Shown: positions 27,961-38,025, counted from the stretch's first letter. The stretch: 64,000 nucleotides of DNA from Francisella salimarina (GCF_007923265.1 NZ_VOJA01000005.1:186001-250000); one strand, 5' to 3'. Notes: generated from the sequence alone by a model not told the origin. Program-made: numbers and translations.

Positions 27961-28553
27961 ATAAAATTAGAAAATTTCTTTTATCTAACAAGTACTCGGT
28001 AATTGTTATTGATACTCCTCTGAAAATTAAGCTACCTGTGCTGATAGTAACTTTTGTTCTATTTGTTTTTATATTTTATGGTATATTGGTAAGCCCAATT
28101 ATATCAAAGGCAAGTCAAAGAGAAAGCCATATAAAATCTATGGAGTCTCAAATACCTAGATTAATTAAGAAAGAGAAAGACTTAAACGCACTTAAAGAGC
28201 AAGTTAAGGTGTTAGAAAAACATAATATTGAAGAAAGATTTAGTATTCCCGAGCGTCATTCTGTACCTATTTTTTTATCTGCATTAAATGAAGCTATTCG
28301 CAGTTCTGGTATTACAATTATTGATCTTTCACCTGCAGGAGTCGAAAAAAATAAATATTTAGATTTATACGCTCTTGATTTTAAAGCTAAATTAGTTGGT
28401 GATTTTCCCCAGTTAATTAAGCTTTTTGTTGCTCTAATTGATATGAAAGATATAGCGGTTATTACAAATATAAACATTAAAAAAGAGTCTGATACTAAAA
28501 TAGTTACCGAACTAAATTTACAGACCTATTCACGTCAAGGAGTAGGAGCGTAA
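27954..28553 (+). CDS. pilO: Type IV pilus inner-membrane protein PilO
   Basis: 199 residues. One membrane helix (about 27-48), a coiled-coil (about 55-88), then a PilO-type ferredoxin-like domain containing FLSALNEAIRSSGITIIDLSPAG and YALDFKAKLVGDFPQLIKLF. PilO heterodimerises with PilN and aligns the inner-membrane platform under the secretin. It overlaps pilN by 7 bases and lies 5 bp before pilP. The domain arrangement and order make this a safe call. Confidence 0.88.
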   Translation: MVDKIRKFLLSNKYSVIVIDTPLKIKLPVLIVTFVLFVFIFYGILVSPIISKASQRESHIKSMESQIPRLIKKEKDLNALKEQVKVLEKHNIEERFSIPERHSVPIFLSALNEAIRSSGITIIDLSPAGVEKNKYLDLYALDFKAKLVGDFPQLIKLFVALIDMKDIAVITNINIKKESDTKIVTELNLQTYSRQGVGA

Positions 28554-28558
28554 ATTAA

Positions 28559-29149
28559 ATGATTAGACATCAAAGATTAAAATTTCTAAGTTTTGTATTA
28601 TTACTGAGTAGCTATGGCAGTTGCTATGCTAATTATGAAACTAGAATAAACCAAGTTAATGAGCTTATTCAAAATAGGACTAAAACTATGAAGAGTACCG
28701 AAAAGCTTGACATCCCTGAATATAAAGGGGATACATTAACCTTTGAAAGATTATCAAAGATACGTAATGTTTTTAATGTTGATCATGCACTCCCTTTTGA
28801 GAAGAAAGTTCCAATTAAAGGTATTGAACAAAAACAACAGGTTGTTAAGTTGAAGCCTATAGTTGTTCCAGAAGAGCTTAAAGATGTTATGAATACTAAA
28901 CCTACAGGTTTACAACAATATCCCTTAAACTCTTTTAAATTTAAAGGAGTTGTTCTTCAAAATAAGCAAAAATGGGGTGTAATAGAGAGTTCAATGGAAA
29001 CTAAGCCAATATATGTTAAGCAAGGTGAATTAATTGGACAAAACTATGGAAAAGTCAAAGATATTACCAAAGAGGGTATTGTAGTTGACGAATGGAAAAA
29101 GAATAATGAAAAAAGAGTTTGGCAAAAAACTCCAGTTGTTATACATTAG
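28559..29149 (+). CDS. pilP: Type IV pilus assembly protein PilP
   Basis: 196 residues, exported. The signal region (about 1-24) contains SYGSC, a poor lipobox around Cys21, so classical lipidation is uncertain. A low-complexity linker follows, then a C-terminal beta-sandwich (about 120-195) with NSFKFKGVVLQNKQKWGVIES and YVKQGELIGQNYGKV, typical of PilP. PilP links PilN/PilO to PilQ in the periplasm. It lies between pilO (5 bp) and pilQ (9 bp). Confidence 0.87.
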   Translation: MIRHQRLKFLSFVLLLSSYGSCYANYETRINQVNELIQNRTKTMKSTEKLDIPEYKGDTLTFERLSKIRNVFNVDHALPFEKKVPIKGIEQKQQVVKLKPIVVPEELKDVMNTKPTGLQQYPLNSFKFKGVVLQNKQKWGVIESSMETKPIYVKQGELIGQNYGKVKDITKEGIVVDEWKKNNEKRVWQKTPVVIH

Positions 29150-29158
29150 GATGAATTA

Positions 29159-30913
29159 ATGTTTTTTAGAAAAAATAAATTATTAGCTATTTTGACCGTG
29201 ATTGGAGGGTTCTTGGGTTGTGAAGTATCATTTGCTGACCCAAAAGAGGCTAACCAAACAGCTGTAAACCAGCTTCAAGAAACTAAGCAACCAGAAACAA
29301 AAATAGTTGGAAGAGATGAAAATAAAACTACTAACTATAATAAACATATAAAAGATTTAGAATTTCATCGAAGCTTGAATGGTAGTGCTGTTTTTGATGT
29401 GGCTTTTGAAGAAAATATTAGTAATTTTGCTGGATATAAAACTAAATTATCACAAGATGGATATACTCTTACGATAACTTTTGACGATACAACCATTTCT
29501 GATAAATGGGTCAGTAATATTGATACTAAAGTATTTAACACGATAGTAGACTCTATTAAGATTCTTAAAGATAATGGTAATGTTATTTTTATAATACACT
29601 CATTAGATAGAATAGCTTTAAGCGATTTTAAAGAGGGTAATACTTTTAAATTTAAGATAGATAGACGTAACAGTCGGGTTGAAGGCTTTAATGTTAATGA
29701 GCCTATATCTATATCCTTCAAAGATACTCCTGTGCAGACTGTTTTACAGGTTTTATCAGAGTTTGCTGGGTTAAACTTAGTTGTAAGTAGTAGTGTGCGT
29801 GGAAACATGTCTATAGACCTTAAGAATGTTCCGTGGAACGAGGTTATGAATATTGTTCTTGTTAGCAAAGGTCTTGCTACTAAGAAAATGAGTAGTATTT
29901 TGTATGTTGCGACTGCAGCTGAAATCGCTGCTCAGGAGCAATTAGAGCTACAAACAAAAAGGTCACTAGAAAATAATGCCACATTGGTAACAGAGTTTAT
30001 TCCGCTAAACTATACCACAGCACAAGCAGCTCAAACTGTTATAACGTCTATGGCAAAACAGAATGGTGGAATTATGTCACCACGGGGTAGCATAACTTCA
30101 GATGCTCGTACAAATACTCTTATAGTAACAGATACAGAAGAAAAAATTCCGCGTATTAAAGAAGTTGTGAATGAAATTGATATACCTAATGATCAGGTGC
30201 TAATCGAGGCAAGAATTGTCGAGGTTACTAGAACAAGTGGATTAGAGCTTGGTTTTAACTATAGTGTTAAGCATGAGCCATATGTTAACCTGGGGCTTAA
30301 TACTTTTGGCTCTAATACGAATTCTGATGAACAAAATGTTGTAGCTAGTACTGCAAAACTAATGTATACCTTAGCAGGAGGTCTTCAACTAGAAATGGAA
30401 ATTAGGGCTTTGGAGAATGAATCTTTGGCTAATGAGGTATCATCTCCACATTTGGTTGTTGCAAATAATGAAACTGCATTTATTAAAGATGGTACAGATG
30501 TACCGTATCAGCAGGCTACTGCATCAGGTGCTGCATCAGTAGCATTCCAAGAGGCTGTGTTAGAGCTACAAGTTACACCTCAGATTGCACCAGACGGCAA
30601 TATTGTAATGGAAGTGCTTGTAACGAAAAACAGTGTTGGAGCATCTTCAGGTAAAACTTCGACTGGTGAAGATTTGCCACCGCTTATTAAAAAACGAGAA
30701 GTAACTACAAAGGTTATGGTTAAAGATAGTGATACAGTTGTAATTGGCGGTATCTATACCAAAACTCAAACAGAGACTCGCAATAAGATACCATTTTTAG
30801 GTGATATCCCATATCTAGGTTATTTATTTAGCTATACTAAGATAGATGATAAAGATGCTGAACTTTTAATTTTCATCACACCTAAGATTATTGAGTCACG
30901 AGTCCAAAAATGA
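29159..30913 (+). CDS. pilQ: Type IV pilus secretin PilQ
   Basis: The outer-membrane pore for the pilus fibre. The 584 residues consist of a signal peptide (to about 26), an N-terminal AMIN-like region (about 65-170), an STN/N0 domain (about 178-250, starting VNEPISISFKDTP), an N1/NolW domain, and the secretin core. The core carries VPYQQATASGAASVAF and the C-terminal GGIYTKTQTETRNKIPFLGDIPYLGYLF-type block. It is shorter than Pseudomonas PilQ, mainly because it has one AMIN region. No C-terminal S-domain is evident, so a separate pilotin would be needed. aroK and aroB follow after 125 bp. Confidence 0.95.
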   Translation: MFFRKNKLLAILTVIGGFLGCEVSFADPKEANQTAVNQLQETKQPETKIVGRDENKTTNYNKHIKDLEFHRSLNGSAVFDVAFEENISNFAGYKTKLSQDGYTLTITFDDTTISDKWVSNIDTKVFNTIVDSIKILKDNGNVIFIIHSLDRIALSDFKEGNTFKFKIDRRNSRVEGFNVNEPISISFKDTPVQTVLQVLSEFAGLNLVVSSSVRGNMSIDLKNVPWNEVMNIVLVSKGLATKKMSSILYVATAAEIAAQEQLELQTKRSLENNATLVTEFIPLNYTTAQAAQTVITSMAKQNGGIMSPRGSITSDARTNTLIVTDTEEKIPRIKEVVNEIDIPNDQVLIEARIVEVTRTSGLELGFNYSVKHEPYVNLGLNTFGSNTNSDEQNVVASTAKLMYTLAGGLQLEMEIRALENESLANEVSSPHLVVANNETAFIKDGTDVPYQQATASGAASVAFQEAVLELQVTPQIAPDGNIVMEVLVTKNSVGASSGKTSTGEDLPPLIKKREVTTKVMVKDSDTVVIGGIYTKTQTETRNKIPFLGDIPYLGYLFSYTKIDDKDAELLIFITPKIIESRVQK

Positions 30914-31038
30914 TAGTAGATAATAGTTGCAATAGTATTAATATTTAGGTATCTTATAGCCTATAATTTTTTATGTACAAGGGGTGATTAGTAACAAACT
31001 ATCACAGTGTGTAATCAACTTATAATTTTGAGTCAAAA

Positions 31039-31569
31039 ATGATAAGAACAAAAAATATTTTCTTAATTGGTCCAGTTGGTGCTGGAAAATCTACTATTGG
31101 TAAGCAATTAGCAAAACAGTTAAAATTAGAGTTTATAGATTCTGATGATACAATAGAAAAAAAATGTGGCGTTGATATTAATTGGATCTTTGACCTGGAG
31201 GGTGAAGAAGGTTTTAGGCAGCGCGAGAGAGATGTTATCGCTGAAATTTTAGCGGAAAAACAAAATATAGTATTGGCTACCGGTGGTGGTGCCATCCTTG
31301 ATTCTGATACTAGATCATTACTATCATCACGTGGCAAAGTTGTCTATCTTGAGGCGACTATTGAGCAACAACTTGAGAGAACTGCTAAAGATACAAAGAG
31401 ACCTCTTCTGAGAGTCGATGATAAAAGACCTGTTTTAGAACAGTTAATGGCTGAGAGAGAGCCTTTGTATAGAAGTATTGCTGATGTTGTAGTTGAGACA
31501 AATGGTGCAACGGTTAAAAATATAGTTAATAAAATATCTACATTCCTAGTTGAAGAAACAATTCTGTGA
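31039..31569 (+). CDS. aroK: Shikimate kinase
   Basis: 176 residues. The P-loop is [15 protein letters not shown], the shikimate-binding motifs are DSDDTIE and ATGGGAI, and the LID arginine is in TKRPLL. It makes shikimate 3-phosphate in the chorismate pathway. The aroB start overlaps its stop (GTGA), so the two are coupled. Placement after pilQ is the widespread gammaproteobacterial order. The ribosome-binding site before ATG 31039 is weak. Confidence 0.96.
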   Translation: MIRTKNIFLIGPVGAGKSTIGKQLAKQLKLEFIDSDDTIEKKCGVDINWIFDLEGEEGFRQRERDVIAEILAEKQNIVLATGGGAILDSDTRSLLSSRGKVVYLEATIEQQLERTAKDTKRPLLRVDDKRPVLEQLMAEREPLYRSIADVVVETNGATVKNIVNKISTFLVEETIL

Positions 31570-32651
31570 TTAGTAAATTATTAGTTAGTCCCACATCTAG
31601 TGCAGCTTATGATATTTTAGTAGACTCCTCACTAGATTTTTCTCATATTTTCCCGTGGATAGAAAACAAACAGATTTTGGTCGTTACAAACACTACTGTA
31701 GCTGATTTGTATCTCAGTATGTTTTTAGACTCAGTACCTAATGAGTTAAACATCAAAACATGTATACTTGAAGATGGGGAACAATATAAGTCACAACAGA
31801 GCTTGGATAAGATTTTGTCATGTTTGTTGCAGAATCAGTATACACGCAACTCTACCGTTTTAGTGGCATTAGGAGGAGGTGTTGTTGGTGATATCACGGG
31901 ATTTGCAGCTGCAATATATCAGCGAGGAGTAGATTTCATTCAAATTCCGACTACACTATTGTCACAAGTGGACTCTTCTGTTGGTGGTAAGACAGCGATA
32001 AATCATTCTCTAGGCAAAAATATGATAGGAGCTTTTTATCAACCAAAGCTTGTATATACATCTGTACAGTTTTATCAAACTTTACCCCAAAGAGAATATA
32101 TATCTGGTATGGCTGAAGTTGTTAAGTATGCTTTTATATCTAGAGATTTTTATATTTGGCTTGACTTAAATAGAGAAAAAATCTTAGCTAAAGATAGTTC
32201 TACTTTGATTGAGATGGTAAAAAGAAGCTGCCATATTAAATCGGAAGTCGTAGCTGAAGATGAAAAAGAAACTACAGGAGCTAGAGCTATACTTAATTTT
32301 GGACATACTTTTGGTCATGCTATTGAGAAGTGTCAAAAGTATTTGGGGCTAAAGCATGGCGAAGCTGTGGGTGTTGGGATGGCACAAGCTATAGACTTTT
32401 CATGCTATCTGAGGATAATATCAGAACAACAAGCAAAAGACTTTAAAGGGTTCATAACTAGCTTTAGAATCTCAACTGACTTTCCTAAAGATATTTGTCA
32501 AAAAGAATTTTTAAATGCTATGCTTTTAGATAAGAAAAATAGCAATAAAGAGTTAAAATTTATTCTTATAAAAGACATTGGGAATTTAGCTTTGCAAAAA
32601 CAGTCTAGAAGAGACTTAGAATTATTCTTGATAAACTCTAATAGAAAATAA
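31566..32651 (+). CDS. aroB: 3-dehydroquinate synthase
   Basis: 361 residues. NAD-binding [14 protein letters not shown] (near residue 100), the substrate motif [19 protein letters not shown], and the metal ligands Glu in EVVKYA and His in [12 protein letters not shown] and KHGEAV are all intact. It converts DAHP to 3-dehydroquinate. The start is GTG at 31566, inside the aroK stop. It is the last gene of the pil-aro cluster. Confidence 0.95.
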   Translation: MISKLLVSPTSSAAYDILVDSSLDFSHIFPWIENKQILVVTNTTVADLYLSMFLDSVPNELNIKTCILEDGEQYKSQQSLDKILSCLLQNQYTRNSTVLVALGGGVVGDITGFAAAIYQRGVDFIQIPTTLLSQVDSSVGGKTAINHSLGKNMIGAFYQPKLVYTSVQFYQTLPQREYISGMAEVVKYAFISRDFYIWLDLNREKILAKDSSTLIEMVKRSCHIKSEVVAEDEKETTGARAILNFGHTFGHAIEKCQKYLGLKHGEAVGVGMAQAIDFSCYLRIISEQQAKDFKGFITSFRISTDFPKDICQKEFLNAMLLDKKNSNKELKFILIKDIGNLALQKQSRRDLELFLINSNRK

Positions 32652-32704
32652 GTAATAGCTTTGGTAGTATATTCTTATAAGTCAATCTTAAAATATTATG
32701 TAAT

Positions 32705-32929
32705 ATGAAAGGTAAAATTTTAATAGCAGGGATATTATTATTTACACTATCTGGAATTTCTTATGCACGCTATACACTTATGGATGATAAAGGTCATGCT
32801 ATAACAGTTTGTGATAATCTGGAAATTGAAAGAGATAATCAAGATAGATTCTCTAGAGCAGTTTTTTCAGGCTGTAGAAATAAAGAAGTGTTTTCATATA
32901 CTGGCAACTTTAGGTATGGTGAATACTAA
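32705..32929 (+). CDS. Small exported protein of unknown function (74 aa)
   Basis: A signal peptide (about 1-21, ending ISYA) would release a mature protein of about 53 residues with two Cys (VCDNLE and SGCRNK), probably one disulfide. The mature part has alternating charged and aromatic residues suggestive of a small beta fold (RYTLMDDKGHAITV). I recognise no family. It lies 53 bp after aroB and is convergent, 7 bases apart, with the coiled-coil gene. Confidence 0.65.
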   Translation: MKGKILIAGILLFTLSGISYARYTLMDDKGHAITVCDNLEIERDNQDRFSRAVFSGCRNKEVFSYTGNFRYGEY

Positions 32930-32936
32930 TATAGAT

Positions 32937-33320
32937 TTAATTTTTATTTTCTATTAGATTTTTAGTAGCTTTTTTTAGTTCTTTTCTATAGTAGTCTAGA
33001 TTTTTTGAAGACTCATCTTTCAAATCTTTAATTTGTTGAGTCAAAAAAGTAATTTGACTTTCTAGACTTTCTTTCAAGTCAGATATGCGTTGTTTAGATT
33101 GTTCTTGAACAAGATCGCAATATGACCTAGCATCCTTAGCTAATCTTTCTGCAGTCTCACGACGGATACTTTCCTTTACTAATGCAGAATATAGTTTTTT
33201 GATTTTGATTTCTTCATCAGGTTCATTAAGTAGTGTTGACCACTCATCTGAAATATTGCTAAATAAATCCAGTTCGTCAATATCTTGAAGTATTTTTGTA
33301 ACATTTTGACTGATAGCCAT
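32937..33320 (-). CDS. Coiled-coil protein of unknown function (127 aa)
   Basis: Soluble, strongly charged and mostly helical. Residues 45-127 form a long heptad pattern ending KKATKNLIENKN. No signal or membrane segment is present, and it has a single Cys in DARSYCDLV. There is no family I can name. The ATG at 33320 is preceded by AAAGGATTTAAATTTA, a good ribosome-binding site at slightly long spacing, which supports real translation. The gene is divergent from sdhE across 216 bp, in which I found no other supportable gene. Confidence 0.65.
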   Translation of the reverse strand: MAISQNVTKILQDIDELDLFSNISDEWSTLLNEPDEEIKIKKLYSALVKESIRRETAERLAKDARSYCDLVQEQSKQRISDLKESLESQITFLTQQIKDLKDESSKNLDYYRKELKKATKNLIENKN

Positions 33321-33536
33321 TAAATTTAAATCCTTTTAGTATTTTTTTGTTTGAATAAACTTATTTTAGATAGGTAATAAATGCTATGAATAAACCTAAA
33401 ATTATAGAGCAAATAATACCGGAATGTTTAGCTAAATAAAAGAGTATTTTTTGAAATAATTCCTTTAACGATATTGGTTGTGTTAAGTGTATAGTATAAA
33501 CTAGTGTAATCCTTATATTTAATAAGCTCGTCTATC

Positions 33537-33821
33537 ATGAAAATAAAAAATGATCTTATATTCAATTCAGTTGAAAAAATAAAATACTCTGCACGTAGAG
33601 GGATGCTTGAACTTGATATAATCTTAGCGCCATATTTAAATAATTGTTATATGCAAGAAGATCTTACTGGTAAGAAACTTTTTGTTGAGTTTTTGGCTAG
33701 TGAAGATAATGATATGTTTGATTGGTTATTTAAAGGGGTAACTCCACCTGATAAATATAAAGAGCTTGTTGATAAAATTATTCAAGAGAAAAAGAAGTTT
33801 AATAAAAATATACTAAAGTAA
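33537..33821 (+). CDS. sdhE: FAD assembly factor SdhE (YgfY/CptB)
   Basis: 94 residues with the family signature ARRGMLELDIIL (R-R-G-M-x-E-L-D, residues 20-31) and the conserved five-helix pattern with MFDWLFKGVTPP. SdhE helps attach FAD covalently to SdhA and FrdA. Here it lies 17 bp upstream of putA, encoding another FAD enzyme, with an AAGAGGAAA ribosome-binding site for putA in between. They are likely cotranscribed. The usual partner ygfX is not adjacent; a YgfX-like gene is at 22405. Confidence 0.88.
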   Translation: MKIKNDLIFNSVEKIKYSARRGMLELDIILAPYLNNCYMQEDLTGKKLFVEFLASEDNDMFDWLFKGVTPPDKYKELVDKIIQEKKKFNKNILK

Positions 33822-33838
33822 ATATAAGAGGAAACTAT

Positions 33839-36800
33839 ATGAATAACTTATTAAATCATTCAAGTGAGTATCCTATTTCAAGTGAAATAATGAATATCTC
33901 TAAATATTGGTTAGTAGAAGAAAAAGAAGCTGTAACTAAGCTTGTTGAAAAAGCTCACATGACAAGTGTCCAGAAAGCTCAAGTAAGAGAAAGAGCATAT
34001 AGCCTAGTAGAAAAAGTTAGAAAAAATAGATTAAAAAAATCTGGTATCGATGCTTTTATGATTGAGTACGATTTATCGTCTGAAGAGGGCATAGTTCTAA
34101 TGTGTTTAGCTGAGGCATTATTAAGAGTTCCTGATAAATATACTATTGATTTGTTAATAAAAGATAAGCTCACAAGTGCTGCTTGGAAGAATCATGTTGG
34201 TAGAGAAAAGCATCTGTTTGTCAATGCTGCTACTTGGAGCTTGATGTTAACGGGTAAAATACTAAAAAATCCTCATGGAGCATATCGAAAAGTATTTCAA
34301 AATTTATTAAAAAAATCGAGTGAACCCGTAATTCGTCAGGCTATGAAGCAAGCGATGAAAATAGTTGGTAAGCAATACGTACTTGGTGAAACTATTGAAG
34401 AAGCATTAAAAGTATCAGAGGTGAAAGTTGCTAGAGGTTATAGCTACTCCTATGATATGTTAGGTGAAGCAGCGATGACAATGGCTGATGCTGACTACTA
34501 CTATGAACAATATATACATGCTATTAATGAATTAGCTAAATATGCTACAAATAAAGAAATTAAAAAGAATCCAGGTATATCCATAAAACTATCTGCTTTG
34601 CATCCACGCTATGAGGTTGCTAAACACCGAAGAGTTCATCAGGAGTTATATCCAAAACTTTTAAAGCTTACTCAATTAGCTAAACAATATAATGTTGGCA
34701 TGAATATTGATGCAGAAGAAACTGAGAGGTTACAAATATCTTTGGAGCTAGTAGAGAGATTAGCTCATGAGCCATCTCTAGATGGATTTGATGGAATTGG
34801 TATAGTTGTTCAGGCTTATCAAAAAAGAGCTCCTTACGTACTAGACTACTTAGCTAATCTTGCTAAGAAAACAAATAGAAGATTTATGATTCGTCTTGTA
34901 AAAGGTGCATATTGGGATGCTGAAATAAAACATGCTCAAGAGCAAGGTTTAGATGGCTATCCGGTATTTACACGTAAATATCATACAGATGTTTCTTATC
35001 AAGCATGTGTAGAACAACTTTTTGAAAACCATCAATATATTTACCCTCAATTTGCTACGCACAATGCGCAAACTGTAGCTGTAGTTATGGAGTTAGCTAA
35101 TGGTAATAAAGATTTTGAATTTCAATGTCTACACGGTATGGGAGATCCTCTATATGATAATATCGTAGGTAAAGAGAGATATGAGGAGATTCCTTGTAGA
35201 ATATACGCGCCTGTTGGAGGCCATAAGCATTTACTTGCATATTTAGTTAGAAGATTATTAGAAAATGGTGCTAATAGTTCATTTGTAAATAGAATCGTTG
35301 ATGAAAATTTACCTATTGAAGAGCTAATAGAGGATCCAGTTAAAAAAGCTATAGATTATGGCTGTGGTCAGCATCCTAATATACCTTATCCTAAAGATAT
35401 AGTAGCTCCTAGGTTAAATTCACAAGGTTACAATACAAATGACTTTGCTGAACTTGCTAGTATGTATAAAAATATTGAGAAATATACTCATAAAAATACA
35501 TACAAAGCAAAACCAATAGTCTCTAATGTTGATATTGACAAAACAACTGCTGAAGAGGTTATAAACCCTAATACTGGAAATACAATAGGGTCTGTTATTA
35601 ATGCTGATGCCAAAATGGCTAAAAGAGCATTGAAAAATGCTCAGAGTGCCTTTGAAGATTGGAACAGTACTCCTGCATCCCAAAGAGCAGGAATCTTAGA
35701 GAAATTCGCAGATCTATTAGAGAAAAATACTAATGAATTTATCGCTATAGCTATGATTGAAGCGGGTAAAACTTTATCAAATGCAATTGATGAAGTTAGA
35801 GAAGCTGTAGATTTTTGTCGCTATTATGCAGCTCAAGCTCGTAAAGAATTTAATGGACCTATTGATTTACCAGCGTTATCTGATCATTTGAAACAGATTG
35901 AGTTTACAGGTAGAGGAGCTATGGTATGTATTAGTCCTTGGAATTTCCCATTAGCAATTTTTTTAGGTCAGATAACCGCTGTATTAGCTGCTGGTAATAC
36001 AGTAGTTGCTAAGCCAGCTGAGCAGACTCCAATCATTGCCTATAAAGCTGTTAAATTACTATTCAAGGCAGGTCTTCCTAAAGGGGTGTTGCAGTTTACT
36101 CCTGGAGATGGAGCAACTGTTGGTAGTGCTTTGGTTCAAAGTCCTGTGTGTAAAGGTGTAATATTTACAGGTTCAACTGAGGTCGCTGGAATTATAAACC
36201 AAACGTTAGCATCAAAATCTAGTGAGATAGTACCGTTTATAGCAGAAACAGGTGGACAAAATGCTTTAATTGTTGATTCATCTTCACTTCCTGAGCAGGT
36301 TACTGCTGATGTTATACGTTCTGCTTTTGATAGTGCCGGCCAACGATGTTCAGCATTACGTATATTATGCTTACAGGAAGATATAGCAGATAATTATATC
36401 AAAATGATTGTTGGTGCTATGAAAGAACTTAAAATAGGTGATTCAAAATATATCGATACAGATGTTGGACCTGTAATAGACAAAGAAGCAGCTGATAATC
36501 TAAATGCGTATATAGAAGAGAAGAAAAAACAATTTAAACTAATATATCAATCACAGCCAAATGAAGATACTCAAGAGGGTACTTTTGTATTGCCAACAGC
36601 ATTTGAAATAGAGAAACTATCTGACCTTGGTAGGGAGCAGTTTGGTCCGATTCTTCATATCCTTAGGTTTAAAGCTAATGAGCTTAATAAACTTGTAAAA
36701 GATATTAATTCTACTGGATATGGTCTGACTGCTGGTGTTCATAGTAGGATTAATGAAGTTATGAACTATGTCAAAAATAATATTAAAGCTGGTAATGTCT

Positions 36801-37903
36801 ATGTCAATAGGAATATTGTTGGTGCTGTTGTAGGTGTTCAGCCTTTCGGCGGACAAGGTAAGTCTGGTACTGGTCCAAAAGCAGGTGGTCCTTATTATAT
36901 GCATCGTTTGGCAAATGAGAAGCTATCAGGTGTTGGAGCAGTAGAAGAGATTTATAACCCTGAAAAAATTTCTAACGATGAAAAAGCCACAAATAAACTA
37001 ATAAAAGATAAGTACAGTATTAGTAGTATTGTGGCTGGTGAGAAAGCCAAAAAGGATAAATATATCGATTTAAAATCGGCTGATGGCAAGAATATTGGTA
37101 AAAAACATATTGCTTCAGTAAGTACTGTAGATAAAGCTATAGAAATCGCCAATGCAGAAGCAGATATTTGGAATCATATAAATGCTGAAGACAGAGCTGT
37201 AATTATTGAGAAATTCTTAGATTTATTAGAAAAAGAACGTCATCTAGTAGCATCATGCTTGGTCACAGAGTCAAATATATCTGTAGAAGATGCTCATATT
37301 CAGATTGATAAAACTATACAGCAGGTAGCATACTACTGTTTACAGGCTAAAAAAGAATTTGCTCATCCTGAACTACTGCCTGGACCAACAGGTGAAATTG
37401 ATGAACTAAGCTTGAAAGGTCGCGGTGTAGTAATTAGTATGTGTTCAAGCTGTGACATGTTAATAAGATTTGTTGGTCAATCTACAGCAGCACTATTAGC
37501 TGGTAATACTGTAGTTACAAAGCCGGCATATACAGGCAACCTTACAGCTTATAATATTGTTAAGTTAATGCTTAAAGCAGGAGTTAACCCTAAAGTTATC
37601 CATCTAATCTTATCTGATGATGAGGAGATTATTTCAGCATTACTCTTTAATAGTAAGGTAGCTTTAGTAGCTTTTTCTGGAAGTATTTCTTCTGTTAAAC
37701 AGATTCATCAGGCTTTAGCGTTACGTAGAGGAGCAATTATCCCGTTTGTTGCTGAGAGTGTTGCTAAAGATGGTAAGTGTACTAGCTTGGCAATAGAAAC
37801 AGCATCACCTCTATATTTGCGCAGGTTTGTTGTAGAAAAAACAGTTAGTGTTGACACTACAGCATCTGGTGGTAATGCCTCTTTAATGAGTCTAGAGGAA
37901 TAA
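33839..37903 (+). CDS. putA: Bifunctional proline dehydrogenase / L-glutamate gamma-semialdehyde dehydrogenase (PutA)
   Basis: Oxidises proline to glutamate. The 1354 residues run as follows. A helical arm (1-130) is followed by the FAD-dependent PRODH barrel (about 180-460), with LVKGAYWD and the substrate motif RRLLENGANSSFVN. Then comes the aldehyde dehydrogenase (about 540-1030), with PFIAETGGQNA and catalytic Cys837 in GQRCSALR. A C-terminal degenerate ALDH-like domain (about 1060-1340) retains the fold pattern but has no catalytic Cys at the matching place. The N-terminal ribbon-helix-helix repressor domain of E. coli PutA is absent, so this PutA cannot autoregulate. An amino-acid permease follows. 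Confidence 0.96.
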   Translation: MNNLLNHSSEYPISSEIMNISKYWLVEEKEAVTKLVEKAHMTSVQKAQVRERAYSLVEKVRKNRLKKSGIDAFMIEYDLSSEEGIVLMCLAEALLRVPDKYTIDLLIKDKLTSAAWKNHVGREKHLFVNAATWSLMLTGKILKNPHGAYRKVFQNLLKKSSEPVIRQAMKQAMKIVGKQYVLGETIEEALKVSEVKVARGYSYSYDMLGEAAMTMADADYYYEQYIHAINELAKYATNKEIKKNPGISIKLSALHPRYEVAKHRRVHQELYPKLLKLTQLAKQYNVGMNIDAEETERLQISLELVERLAHEPSLDGFDGIGIVVQAYQKRAPYVLDYLANLAKKTNRRFMIRLVKGAYWDAEIKHAQEQGLDGYPVFTRKYHTDVSYQACVEQLFENHQYIYPQFATHNAQTVAVVMELANGNKDFEFQCLHGMGDPLYDNIVGKERYEEIPCRIYAPVGGHKHLLAYLVRRLLENGANSSFVNRIVDENLPIEELIEDPVKKAIDYGCGQHPNIPYPKDIVAPRLNSQGYNTNDFAELASMYKNIEKYTHKNTYKAKPIVSNVDIDKTTAEEVINPNTGNTIGSVINADAKMAKRALKNAQSAFEDWNSTPASQRAGILEKFADLLEKNTNEFIAIAMIEAGKTLSNAIDEVREAVDFCRYYAAQARKEFNGPIDLPALSDHLKQIEFTGRGAMVCISPWNFPLAIFLGQITAVLAAGNTVVAKPAEQTPIIAYKAVKLLFKAGLPKGVLQFTPGDGATVGSALVQSPVCKGVIFTGSTEVAGIINQTLASKSSEIVPFIAETGGQNALIVDSSSLPEQVTADVIRSAFDSAGQRCSALRILCLQEDIADNYIKMIVGAMKELKIGDSKYIDTDVGPVIDKEAADNLNAYIEEKKKQFKLIYQSQPNEDTQEGTFVLPTAFEIEKLSDLGREQFGPILHILRFKANELNKLVKDINSTGYGLTAGVHSRINEVMNYVKNNIKAGNVYVNRNIVGAVVGVQPFGGQGKSGTGPKAGGPYYMHRLANEKLSGVGAVEEIYNPEKISNDEKATNKLIKDKYSISSIVAGEKAKKDKYIDLKSADGKNIGKKHIASVSTVDKAIEIANAEADIWNHINAEDRAVIIEKFLDLLEKERHLVASCLVTESNISVEDAHIQIDKTIQQVAYYCLQAKKEFAHPELLPGPTGEIDELSLKGRGVVISMCSSCDMLIRFVGQSTAALLAGNTVVTKPAYTGNLTAYNIVKLMLKAGVNPKVIHLILSDDEEIISALLFNSKVALVAFSGSISSVKQIHQALALRRGAIIPFVAESVAKDGKCTSLAIETASPLYLRRFVVEKTVSVDTTASGGNASLMSLEE

Positions 37904-38002
37904 AAAATATTGTAAACTCATATTCTTGATGATAATTTAAAAGTTACGTTGTTAAATTTTTTTGTCAGTTAATGATCGAAAACTATCAAATAATCATAGC
38001 TT

Positions 38003-38025
38003 AAAAATATGAAAAATATTTTTTT
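38003..38025 (+). terminator. AT-rich hairpin with T-run after putA
   Basis: Perfect 8-bp arms (38003-38010 and 38016-38023) around a GAAAA loop are followed by two more T. It lies 100 bases after the putA stop and 35 before the permease start. The stem is all A-T, so termination strength is doubtful. Confidence 0.4.

Noticed and set aside
30988-31018. Imperfect repeats (GTGATTAG with CTATCAC, and TGATTA with TAATCA) before aroK, considered as an RNA switch or terminator.
   Set aside because: Arms are short or bulged, there is no T-run and no known riboswitch signature.
33386-33439. A 17-codon plus-strand ORF (MNKPKIIEQ) with a GGT-like site upstream.
   Set aside because: Too short to judge, with no family and no coupling to sdhE.
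33361-33515. A minus-strand frame encoding a plausible hydrophobic segment (ending LGLFIAFITYLK) between the coiled-coil gene and sdhE.
   Set aside because: No ATG, GTG or TTG lies in frame. AT-rich sequence often yields hydrophobic frames by chance. It could be a gene remnant, but there is no support.
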